From positions 1 through 14,421 of the forward strand of contig CAYWTM010000085.1 of NCBI GenBank assembly GCA_964460185.1: a stretch of DNA of 14,421 nt, read 5' to 3'. The number at the start of each line of letters is the position of its first letter. Within the stretch, counting starts at the first letter, position 1. Under the pieces are notes generated by a model. That model did not search any database and had not been told where the DNA came from. It saw only the letters and a list, made by a program, of their open reading frames with translations. The translations under genes and the position numbers were made by a program. This DNA comes from JAVJPJ01 sp040217295. GTDB lineage: Bacteria; Pseudomonadota; Alphaproteobacteria; Rhodobacterales; Rhodobacteraceae. Below are positions 1 through 5,669 of this stretch, in pieces.

Positions 1-42
1 CCGCCCCCCGGGGCGGCGATTTGGTGACGTGGGCGCAGAGGT

Positions 43-94
43 CAGGGGTCTTTCGGATTTGGCACCATAAAGTGCCTCGCTCAGGCGGAGGATC
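43..94. repeat. 52-bp repeat block, copy 1
   Basis: Copy 1 of a direct repeat whose partner is at 160-211. It contains an inverted repeat GGCAC-CATAAA-GTGCC (62-77 region) and a second, overlapping one GCCT-CGCTC-AGGC, so two mutually exclusive small hairpins can form. Differences from copy 2 fall mostly before the first hairpin and in its loop. Confidence 0.75.
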
Positions 95-159
95 GCCCCC
101 CCGCGGGTCGGCGCTGGGCCGGCTTGGCGAGGGGTGGCGCGGGGGCGTGGCGCTGAGGG

Positions 160-211
160 CAGGGGTCTTTTGCGTGTGGCACCACAAAGTGCCTCGCTCA
201 GGCGCAGGATC
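160..211. repeat. 52-bp repeat block, copy 2
   Basis: Copy 2 of the block at 43-94, aligned without gaps at an offset of 117 bp. Both short inverted repeats are kept (GGCAC/GTGCC and GCCT/AGGC), with a loop change of CATAAA to CACAAA. It abuts the two-hairpin element that begins at about 211. Confidence 0.75.
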
Positions 212-285
212 TGTCCGGGGCTCCGCCCGTTCGCGCCTTGATCCGTCCACCGGACGGATCATCGGGCTTTTGGCCCGAACCGGCG
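211..285 (-). repeat. Two-hairpin repeat element, relative of the repeat at the window's right end
   Basis: A perfect 10-bp inverted repeat lies at 239-248/252-261 (core GATCCGTCC / GGACGGATC, loop ACC on the plus strand). Next to it is a second one, TCGGGC (262-267) / GCCCGA (273-278). Read on the minus strand, 264 to 211 aligns without gaps over 54 nt to 14335-14388, sharing the block CGGGCGGAGCCCCGG and the flank CGATGA. Three stem pairs differ between the two copies, and each change is compensated on the other arm. The function is unknown. Confidence 0.8.
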
Positions 286-364
286 CTCACCCCCGCGGGT
301 CGGCGCTGGGCCGGCTTGTGCAAGGGGGGGCGTGGTCGGGGGGCAGGAGTGGCGGGTTTTCCCC

Positions 365-634
365 CTACCGGGCGGCGGCTTGGGCCTCGGCTCTCAACTC
401 CGCCACGATCTCCGCGTTCTCCGCCTCCCATGCGCTGAAGGCGCGGTAGGTCTCGATGCGTTGGGCGCCGTATTCGGGGGTGCCTCGGGGCGCGGGGGTC
501 AGGGGGGCGAAGAAGCCCTTGACCTCCTCGTAGGTCGCCATGCAGGCAAGCCGGTCAGCGCCCAGCGGTTCTTGCGTCTGCGCGGCGGCGTCGCAGGTGT
601 AGTAGGCCAGAAGCAGTGCGAGGAATTCACCCAT
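365..634 (-). CDS. Small protein of unknown function (89 aa)
   Basis: I do not recognise this protein. The start at 634 is supported by a strong Shine-Dalgarno (AAAGGAG about 7 nt upstream), and the frame closes with TAG at 365-367. The first 20 residues are hydrophobic (LALLLAYYTCDAAAQ) and could be a short membrane anchor or signal-like segment. The rest is mixed and ends in a helix-prone, Glu/Ala-rich tail (from about residue 65, AFSAWEAENAEIVAELRAEAQAAAR region). Two cysteines (residues 14 and 31) are present. It follows the glycosyltransferase on the same strand after a 74-nt gap, so co-transcription is possible. The right edge of the repeat cluster touches its 3' end. It appears to be a real gene because of the ribosome binding site and protein-like composition, but no function can be given. 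Confidence 0.65.
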   Translation of the reverse strand: MGEFLALLLAYYTCDAAAQTQEPLGADRLACMATYEEVKGFFAPLTPAPRGTPEYGAQRIETYRAFSAWEAENAEIVAELRAEAQAAAR

Positions 635-708
635 GGGTCAGCTCCTTTGCGATCAGCAAAGACGGGCGGACGGGATGTGTCAAGGCGGGCGGAGGCCCGG
701 CGCCGGGA

Positions 709-1704
709 TCAGGCCGCCTTGCGCGAGGGGTTCGTGAGCGCGGCCATGGTGTCCTCGGTCAGGAATGCATCACGGGTGTGATTGAACCAGTCGTACGCCG
801 CGTTCTCGATGCGGGAGATGCCGGGGTCCGCTTGTCGCCACTGCGCGATGAGCGTTTTGATCGCGGGCAGGTGGCGCTGTATCGAGATGTCCTCCACATC
901 GTTCGCGTTCGAGGCCCGGTGCCAGCGCGAGTTCAGCAGGTAGCGCTTGCGGAATGTCGATCCGCTGGCCGCGCCACGCACGTTTTTCATGAGGAAAAGA
1001 TCACGTGTGCGGACGGCATAATGGTTGATGACGGCCCCCTGCCAGGGCATGTGCCGCCGCCGGTTGACCGATCCCCCCGACGCGTCGCGGTGATCGGCGC
1101 TTTTGGGGTCGTACATCGCGGCAGGGTCCAGCCTGCGCCCCATGGCGTTGCACAAGGTGACCTGCCGCAGCGGGCTCTTGGGCATGTGATCGTGCCCTTC
1201 GGCAAAGGCGCGAGGATCGAACATGGTTTTCTGCATGGCCGTGAAGTTGCTTGATTTTGCGGCGCAGCGGGTCAGGACCTCGGTTTGAAGCCCGTGCTTT
1301 GGCCACAGATAGACGGCGCTGTCGCCGAACAATCGCCAGGTCACCGCGACCGCGTCAAAACGATCGACCATCGGCAACCAGTCGTCCAGCCGCCCATTGC
1401 CTGCATAGATGTTGAGGTATTCGTCCGCGTCAATTCGCAGGAGCCAACGACATTTGGCCGTGTCCGGATGCGCAAGCACCTTGGCCACGCCCGCGCGCTG
1501 GGCGGGGATTGCACCATGGTCGTCATTGCGCAGATGCGTGACCGCGCCAAGCTGCTCGAGCCGATCGAGCAGCGCATCGGTGCCGTCGTCGCAGTTGTTC
1601 GTGCAGACGAACACGTGGTCGAACCCGATCACCCTGTGATAGGCGACCCATTCCAACACGAACATGGCTTCGTTGCGCATGCACGCCATGACTGCCGTCT
1701 TCAT
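709..1704 (-). CDS. GT2-type (Glyco_tranf_2_4-like) glycosyltransferase
   Basis: A 331-aa protein with the N-terminus of the short GT2/Glyco_tranf_2_4 group found in many Rhodobacteraceae: MKTAVMACMRNE (residues 1-12), then an NCDDGT segment (37-42) and a DxD-type metal/nucleotide-sugar motif IDADEYL with D92 and D94. No membrane segment is evident, so it is probably cytosolic or peripherally membrane-bound. It would transfer a sugar from an activated donor, likely to a surface polysaccharide or glycan; donor and acceptor cannot be read from the sequence. The start at 1704 has a purine-rich GAGGCAGGG just upstream. The C-terminal third is more variable and basic. No polysaccharide cluster surrounds it: the neighbours are a small unknown protein downstream and a cold-shock gene upstream, so it looks like a stand-alone gene. 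Confidence 0.85.
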   Translation of the reverse strand: MKTAVMACMRNEAMFVLEWVAYHRVIGFDHVFVCTNNCDDGTDALLDRLEQLGAVTHLRNDDHGAIPAQRAGVAKVLAHPDTAKCRWLLRIDADEYLNIYAGNGRLDDWLPMVDRFDAVAVTWRLFGDSAVYLWPKHGLQTEVLTRCAAKSSNFTAMQKTMFDPRAFAEGHDHMPKSPLRQVTLCNAMGRRLDPAAMYDPKSADHRDASGGSVNRRRHMPWQGAVINHYAVRTRDLFLMKNVRGAASGSTFRKRYLLNSRWHRASNANDVEDISIQRHLPAIKTLIAQWRQADPGISRIENAAYDWFNHTRDAFLTEDTMAALTNPSRKAA

Positions 1705-1852
1705 TGCCCTGCCTCGTGAGCGTTTGGTTTCTTATGAGGCGCACGATACCGGGCTGCGCGAAATAGGGAATCGTGAAGATGCAGGGCCCGGATCCATGTT
1801 GCGAAAATGAATCAGGTCCGTCCGGCAAGGGCCCGGTGCAGAGGTGAACGGG

Positions 1853-1875
1853 CCGGCGCGCGGGATACGCGCCGG
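1853..1875 (-). terminator. Hairpin downstream of the cold-shock gene
   Basis: A perfect 8-bp inverted repeat CCGGCGCG (1853-1860) / CGCGCCGG (1868-1875) with a 7-nt loop lies 29 nt past the stop of the cold-shock gene. There is no T tract after it on the minus strand, so it may be a weak terminator or an mRNA 3'-end stabiliser rather than a classical intrinsic terminator. Confidence 0.4.
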
Positions 1876-1903
1876 TGGCATGCACTGCGCCGGAACGCCG
1901 GGA

Positions 1904-2110
1904 TCAGAGCTTGGTCAACTCGACCGCCGAGGCGCGGCCGTCACGGCCTTCGCGCAATTCGTAGCTGATCTTGGTGTTGTCTGCGAGGCCGGTGAACCCG
2001 GCCTGTTCGACGGCCGAGATATGCACGAACACATCGCTGCCGCCATCGTCAGGGGCGATAAAGCCGTAGCCTTTGGTGGTGTTGAACCATTTTACGGTGC
2101 CGGTGGGCAT
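1904..2110 (-). CDS. Cold-shock domain protein (CspA family)
   Basis: A single cold-shock domain of 68 aa, the usual length. The RNP1 motif is KGYGFI (residues 13-18) and RNP2 is VFVHI (27-31), with the typical start MPTGTVKWFN and aromatic residues W8, F9, Y15, F17, F28 and H30 for single-stranded nucleic acid stacking. Such proteins act in the cytosol as RNA chaperones or antiterminators. The start at 2110 is preceded by AAGGAA. The gene has its own upstream region (2111-2394) shared with the divergent ArsC-like gene. Csp paralogues cannot be told apart here, and nothing shows whether this copy is cold-induced, so no gene symbol is given. Confidence 0.95.
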   Translation of the reverse strand: MPTGTVKWFNTTKGYGFIAPDDGGSDVFVHISAVEQAGFTGLADNTKISYELREGRDGRASAVELTKL

Positions 2111-2394
2111 CGGTCGTTCCTTCTCAAGTCATGTCGTCCGCCCGCGGGCATCGCGGCGGTCTGGCGCAGCAGTGTCCTTGTGACCGATTTATGCTGCCTT
2201 CTTGAGAGGGCGGTTCACGGGTGAAACCTTGCTTCACGCGAAAATCATGGGGCTCCTTGCAAAAAAGACAAGCCTGCGCTGTTCAATTCGCGTTCAACTG
2301 GCCAGATTTTGCGCGCTGTGGTTATCTGCTGGGCATCGGGAGAGGCCGGTATGCGCGACGGGGGAGGTCACGCGATGAGGGAAAAGGAGTCACC
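2111..2394. promoter_or_regulatory. Divergent intergenic region between csp and the ArsC-like gene
   Basis: A 284-bp region that must hold the promoter and 5' leader of the cold-shock gene (minus) and of the ArsC-like gene (plus). It is locally more AT-rich than its surroundings around 2190-2320. Two overlapping short inverted repeats lie near 2210-2236 (GGTTCAC...GTGAAACC and GTGAA-ACCTTGC-TTCAC). I could not place -35/-10 boxes with confidence. Confidence 0.4.
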
Positions 2395-2718
2395 ATGCGG
2401 CTTTATGGTTTGAAGGCTTGCGACACCTGTCGGGCGGCGGCCAAGGCCCTGCAAGCGGCCGGTCACGACGTGGATTTCGTCGATGTGCGGGCCACGCCGC
2501 TTGATCCGGCCTTGCAGGCCCGGTTCCTGCAGGCGTTCGGGGATCGGCTGATCAACCGTCGGTCCACGACCTGGCGCGGATTGACGCCCGAGGCGCGGGA
2601 GGCCGGTCCGGCGGCCCTGTTGTCGGCACATCCCGCCTTGATGAAACGCCCGGTCATCGATGCGGGCGAGGCGCTTTACCTGGGCTGGGACGCGACGGTG
2701 AGGTCCGCGTTGCTCTGA
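2395..2718 (+). CDS. ArsC/Spx-family thioredoxin-fold protein
   Basis: A 107-aa ArsC/Spx/YffB-like protein. The start at 2395 is set by AAGGAG at 2384-2389; the frame is open further upstream, but the family's fold starts here (MRLYGLKACDTC). The active-site loop has a CxxC pair, C9 and C12, rather than the single cysteine of YffB-type members. R85-P86 (KRPVI) supplies the conserved Arg and cis-Pro. Known members are glutathione- or thioredoxin-dependent arsenate reductases or RNA-polymerase-binding regulators (Spx). No ars genes are nearby, so arsenate reduction is not supported by context; a general thiol-disulfide role is equally likely. Its last 43 bp overlap, tail to tail, the end of the DoxX-like gene of the buf operon. 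Confidence 0.85.
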   Translation: MRLYGLKACDTCRAAAKALQAAGHDVDFVDVRATPLDPALQARFLQAFGDRLINRRSTTWRGLTPEAREAGPAALLSAHPALMKRPVIDAGEALYLGWDATVRSALL

Positions 2719-3248
2719 CGGCGGCCAAGCAGCGCATCCACCGAGATCGGGCCCGCCCCGCGCAACACCAGCACGATCAGCAAGAACAGCCAGAACCCGC
2801 GTTCGTCGATCAGGCCATCGGCCAGGCGGTCGAACCATGCGCCGAGGGCCGCGCCGTGGCCTGCGACGTCGACCCATGTCTGCACGAGGACGAAGCCGAC
2901 CATCCCAAGCGCGGCCAGCCGGGTGAACAGCCCGATCAGGACCAGCAGGGGCAGGACGAATTCGGCCCATGTGCCGGCCAACACAACCAGATCCGCGACC
3001 GGGCCAAGCTGGCTGGCGTCATAGCCTGCCGCCTCGAAGGCGCGCGGCAGGATCTGGATATAGGCCCCCATGTCCAGCTGGACAAAGCCCAGGACCCCTT
3101 CGCCAAGCTTGGTCAGCCCCGAGTTCCAGTAATACAGCAGCAAGGACGCGGCAAAGATGAACCGCGCCAGGGTGGGGATCAGGAGCGGGGCCACATGCGT
3201 TTCCAGTGTGGTGAAGATCCGGTTGTGCAGAGTGATCAGGGCATTCAT
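2676..3248 (-). CDS. bufD: DoxX-like inner-membrane protein of the bufferin operon (BufD)
   Basis: A 190-aa integral membrane protein of the DoxX/DoxD superfamily. Four membrane segments are visible at about residues 22-42, 85-107, 111-129 and 151-164. The first helix carries the typical ...RFIFAASLLLYYWNSGLTKL signature, and a long periplasmic-type loop (about 43-84) follows. The start at 3248 is preceded by AAAGG, 12 nt after the DUF2063 stop, so it is translated from the same mRNA. DoxX proteins commonly close DUF2282-DUF692-DUF2063 operons (bufferin type 1); their exact role is unsettled, and quinone-linked redox or membrane tethering are possibilities. The basic tail (RRQSNADLTVASQPR) runs into the opposite strand's ArsC-like gene. 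Confidence 0.85.
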   Translation of the reverse strand: MNALITLHNRIFTTLETHVAPLLIPTLARFIFAASLLLYYWNSGLTKLGEGVLGFVQLDMGAYIQILPRAFEAAGYDASQLGPVADLVVLAGTWAEFVLPLLVLIGLFTRLAALGMVGFVLVQTWVDVAGHGAALGAWFDRLADGLIDERGFWLFLLIVLVLRGAGPISVDALLGRRQSNADLTVASQPR

Positions 3249-3260
3249 CGGTAAAACCTT

Positions 3261-4007
3261 TCAGGCGGGCCTGGGGGGATCGAGCGTCAGGGCCCCCGTC
3301 GAGAGAAACAGGGACAACAGACCGCCGACATCGGCGTTGGGGTGGGCAACCAGCGTTGCGGCCATGGCCTCACCCAGCGAGCGGTGCCCCAACAGCGCCC
3401 GGGCCATGTACAAGCCGCCCTCCGGCAGCAGATGCGGCGCGGGATCGTAGACGGGCCGGGTGATCAGAACATCCTGGGGGCCCTTGCGGGGTTTCGGGGC
3501 GTTGGGGTCATGGTTGAACCGCCAGATCGAATGGATCGCGTGGCGTGAGGAATAGACCATCGTTGCCGGCGCCAGACGGGGCACCAACGCCATCACCCTT
3601 TCAGCGGATTGGCCCGCCACGTGCAGCGGGGTGGCGTCGGCGGCGTGATAGGACTGGCGCAACCCCAGGTCCAGCCGGGCGATATCCGGCAGATAGTGCA
3701 GGTGCGTGACCGGGTCGAACCGGTTCAAAAAGCCCGGAAAGGTGCCGCCATAGGTGGCCAGCCGTGGATCGGAGGGCGGATGGGACCGAAGGTAAACGCC
3801 GGCCATGGCCTTGAAGAAGGCGTCACCCACCAGCTTGCGGACCGTGGGAAACCCGGTTTCCAACGCCTGTGTCAGCGACACCGCCACGTTGTTGCGATAG
3901 ACGTCGAACCGTTTGCCAGCCTCGCCGCCAAAGGGGTTGTGCAGGCCTTCGGGGGGCCGGGCCGCCGGGGTCAGGAGCGCAGTGCCGAATTCGGATTGCA
4001 TGGCCAT
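3261..4007 (-). CDS. bufC: DUF2063 MNIO-partner protein of the bufferin operon (BufC)
   Basis: A 248-aa DUF2063 protein. The conserved N-terminal domain is clear: RFDVYRNNV (33-41), SLTQALETGFPTVRKLVG (44-61), FFKAMAGVYLRSHPPSDPRL (64-83) and YGGTFPGFL (86-94). The C-terminal half is the more divergent, wing-like part. In characterised MNIO systems this protein recognises the precursor peptide and presents it to the DUF692 enzyme. The gene begins 3 nt after the bufB stop, so translation is probably coupled. A second possible start lies two codons in (4001). The lack of a strong Shine-Dalgarno fits coupling. Cytosolic; no signal peptide or membrane segment. Confidence 0.92.
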   Translation of the reverse strand: MAMQSEFGTALLTPAARPPEGLHNPFGGEAGKRFDVYRNNVAVSLTQALETGFPTVRKLVGDAFFKAMAGVYLRSHPPSDPRLATYGGTFPGFLNRFDPVTHLHYLPDIARLDLGLRQSYHAADATPLHVAGQSAERVMALVPRLAPATMVYSSRHAIHSIWRFNHDPNAPKPRKGPQDVLITRPVYDPAPHLLPEGGLYMARALLGHRSLGEAMAATLVAHPNADVGGLLSLFLSTGALTLDPPRPA

Positions 4008-4010
4008 GAC

Positions 4011-4868
4011 CTAATGCTCGACCGGCGACAGGATTGCCGTGGCGCGGGCGGCCTCGGCGATCAGGTCCGGCAGGGGGGGCACGTCGGTGTCCCATTCGAT
4101 CAGGGTGGGGCGCGGGCCGCCACGATGGATGGTATGGGCATAGAGCGCCCAGACCGGATCAACCACCTCACGCCCGTGGCTGTCGATCAGCAGGGGATGG
4201 CCGTGTTCGTCTTCATCCTCGTCATGGCCGCCCAGGTGGATCTCGCCCACCGCATCCAGCGGGAAGGCATCGATATAGGCGCGGGCGTCGTAGCCCTGAT
4301 TGGTGGCCGAGACGAAGACGTTGTTCACATCCAGCAGCAGACCGCACCCGGTGCGGCGGGCCAGTTCGGCCAGGAACGCGACCTCTTCCATCTCGGTCTC
4401 GTCAAAGGCGAGGTAGGTGGAGGGGTTTTCCAGAAGCATCCGGCGCCCAAGGGCGGTTTGCACCTGATCGATATGGGCGGCGACACGGGTCAGCGTCGCC
4501 TCGGTATAGGGCAATGGCAGCAGATCGTTCAAAAACCCGGTGTCATGGGTGGACCATGCGAGGTGTTCGGAGAAACTGGCGGGTGTCAGCCAGTCGCACA
4601 GGTGCCTGAGCCGGGACAGGTGGTCGCGGTCAAGCGCGCGGTCGCCACCGATCGACAGGCCCACACCGTGGACCGAGATCGGGAACCGTTCGGCCAGCGC
4701 GCGCAATTGCGCCAGGGGACGGCCGCCGGCCCCCATGTAGTTTTCGGCATGCACCTCGAGCCAGCCGATCGGGCCTGGGGCCTGCATCACGCCATCGAAA
4801 TGCTGCGCCTTGAAGCCGATCCCGGCGGCAAGGGGCAGATGCGGATGAGAAGAAGGGATATCGAACAT
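4011..4868 (-). CDS. bufB: DUF692 multinuclear non-heme iron oxidase (BufB)
   Basis: A 285-aa TIM-barrel MNIO (DUF692; MbnB/TglH/ChrH superfamily). Conserved motifs in order: EVHAENY (38-44), HGVGLSIGG with H67, SEHLAW with E101/H102, LLENPSTYL with E147/N148, LLLDVNNVFVS with D180 and N182/N183, EIHLGGH with E209/H211/H215, IDSHG with D229/H231, VVDPVW (235-240), and IEWD with E258/D260. These supply the His/Asp/Glu/Asn ligands of the iron cluster. In bufferin systems the enzyme uses O2 to turn core cysteines of BufA into thiooxazole heterocycles. The start at 4868 (MFDIPSSHPH) was chosen because family homology begins there; the open frame continues 136 codons upstream through bufA antisense-frame sequence without conserved motifs. 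It is followed directly by bufC. Confidence 0.95.
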   Translation of the reverse strand: MFDIPSSHPHLPLAAGIGFKAQHFDGVMQAPGPIGWLEVHAENYMGAGGRPLAQLRALAERFPISVHGVGLSIGGDRALDRDHLSRLRHLCDWLTPASFSEHLAWSTHDTGFLNDLLPLPYTEATLTRVAAHIDQVQTALGRRMLLENPSTYLAFDETEMEEVAFLAELARRTGCGLLLDVNNVFVSATNQGYDARAYIDAFPLDAVGEIHLGGHDEDEDEHGHPLLIDSHGREVVDPVWALYAHTIHRGGPRPTLIEWDTDVPPLPDLIAEAARATAILSPVEH

Positions 4869-4905
4869 GAGATCTAGGCGCCGTGTCTGGAGATGGGTTG
4901 GAGGC

Positions 4906-4931
4906 GCGCGCCCCGGGTCCATGGGGCGCGC
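4906..4931 (-). promoter_or_regulatory. Strong hairpin in the bufA-bufB gap
   Basis: A perfect 9-bp inverted repeat GCGCGCCCC (4906-4914) / GGGGCGCGC (4923-4931) with an 8-nt loop, lying 19 nt after the bufA stop. No T tract follows on the minus strand. Its place between a precursor gene and its modifying enzyme suggests partial termination or protection of the bufA mRNA 3' end, which would give more peptide than enzyme. That role is inference. Confidence 0.7.
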
Positions 4932-4950
4932 AAGTCTTTCGAGCGGACGA

Positions 4951-5298
4951 TCAGACCGGGCGCAGGATCGAGGCGTCGGTGCCTTCGGGCAGGTCGCGGG
5001 CCAGGCCTTCGTAGCCCTGCGCCTCAAGCTCGTCGAGCGTGGCGCCCATGCGGCCGTCGGGCAGTTCCATGTCGGCGCAGGTCCCTGCGGGCACAAGCGT
5101 CCAGGCATTGCCCTGGTAGTCGACGGTCGAGGTGCCGGCGCAGGTCGTGCCGGGGCCGGCGGCGCAGTCGTTTTCACCGGCGAGGCTGACGCCGAAGCAC
5201 TTTTCCTGCGCCTGTGCGTCGGCGGGCGCGATGCCTTGCGCGGTGACGGCGGCGGTGACAGCACCCAGCAGGGCAAGGGATTTGGTGGCAGTGGTCAT
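4951..5298 (-). CDS. bufA: DUF2282 bufferin precursor peptide (BufA1-type)
   Basis: A 115-aa secreted precursor. The signal peptide is MTTATK plus a hydrophobic stretch, with likely cleavage after ADAQA (residue 30). The mature part starts QEKCFGV and keeps the DUF2282 core: C34, C45 (NDCAAGPGTTC), C53, the CAGTS-VDYQGNAW block (53-66), and C74 (LVPAGTC). Cys spacing is C-x10-C-x7-C-x20-C, the four-Cys pattern of type 1 bufferins. Known function: a copper-chelating RiPP exported to the periplasm after modification of core cysteines by BufB/BufC. Start 5298 has GGGAG about 9 nt upstream; an in-frame ATG at 5463 gives a non-signal-like extension and is rejected. After C74 there are 41 further acidic residues, which appears longer than usual for the family. 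Confidence 0.93.
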   Translation of the reverse strand: MTTATKSLALLGAVTAAVTAQGIAPADAQAQEKCFGVSLAGENDCAAGPGTTCAGTSTVDYQGNAWTLVPAGTCADMELPDGRMGATLDELEAQGYEGLARDLPEGTDASILRPV

Positions 5299-5669
5299 GA
5301 ATTCGGGCTCCCGTTTGATTATCGAGGTTGGTGGATCGTGGATCCGGTTCGGGCCGGGTGTGTTGCCCGGCTGTAAGGCCAACTTGCCCGATGGCCGGGT
5401 TTCACTTCCAGTCACAGGCCCGTGGGACACGTGTGCGTGACAACCTGTGAAGCGTGGAACCATGTCTCGGGATTACGAAATATCCAATGGAAATCGCCAA
5501 TTAGGACCAGATTCCCCGATGCCCAAACGGATCTGAGCAGCAATGTCTTTCAAACGATTTCGGGGGAAAACGGCGATTTGTTTCACCCCCGATGCCGGTT
5601 TGCGGGCCTTTTGGCGGCGCCGGGCGGTGTTTATGTAACATTCACGAAATGCATGAACGGAGGCGCCCG
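5299..5669. promoter_or_regulatory. Divergent control region of the bufA operon and the 122-aa membrane protein gene
   Basis: No gene is seen in these 371 bp. The bufA-proximal half is GC-rich and holds a hairpin: GCCGGG (5353-5358) / CCCGGC (5366-5371) with a 7-nt loop. The middle (about 5460-5590) is clearly more AT-rich than the surroundings and is a likely promoter zone. A weak inverted repeat TCGGGGG (5560-5566) / CCCCCGA (5586-5592) lies in it. Near the right gene there is TGTT-TATGT-AACA at about 5629-5641. Bufferin operons elsewhere are driven by an ECF sigma factor, but I cannot point to a convincing ECF-type -35/-10 pair here and no sigma factor gene is in the window. Confidence 0.5.
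5353..5371 (-). promoter_or_regulatory. Hairpin in the bufA 5' region
   Basis: A 6-bp perfect inverted repeat GCCGGG / CCCGGC with a 7-nt loop, 55 nt upstream of the bufA start. It could be a leader stem-loop or an operator; nothing in the sequence decides between these. Confidence 0.4.

Larger units (their letters stand above)
1..364. repeat. Gene-free cluster of hairpin-forming intergenic repeats
   Basis: I find no credible gene in this stretch. It is built from duplicated, palindrome-rich blocks. A 52-bp block occurs at 43-94 and 160-211 (offset 117, about 46 of 52 bases equal). A 29-bp block occurs identically at 98-126 and 290-318. A two-hairpin element lies at about 211-285. One strand can be read as a 142-aa frame repeating WHHKVPRSG, but that repetition follows from the DNA duplication and lacks protein-like character. 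The composition (G/C runs, short inverted repeats) is typical of dispersed intergenic repeats in Rhodobacteraceae; that family assignment is inference. Confidence 0.75.

Noticed and set aside
21..449. 142-codon frame with repeated WHHKVPRSG
   Set aside because: The repeated peptide follows from the duplicated DNA blocks. There is no ribosome binding site, and the frame runs antisense into the 365-634 gene.
696..707. Palindrome CCCGGCGCCGGG after the glycosyltransferase stop as a terminator
   Set aside because: It has no loop and no T tract. GC-rich self-complementary 12-mers are expected by chance here.
2395..2718. Arsenate resistance gene
   Set aside because: The protein is in the ArsC/Spx fold family, but no arsR, acr3 or arsB is nearby and the family is functionally mixed. 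Only the fold is claimed.
3609..4877. Plus-strand open frame of 422 codons
   Set aside because: It lies opposite bufB and bufC, both supported by conserved motifs.
4869..5276. In-frame upstream extension of bufB to 421 aa, suggesting a fusion
   Set aside because: The extra 136 residues are bufA read in another frame (Arg/Pro/Ser-rich). DUF692 homology starts at 4868.
5299..5463. In-frame upstream start of bufA at 5463
   Set aside because: It would put 55 polar residues before the signal peptide. GGGAG before 5298 gives a proper start.
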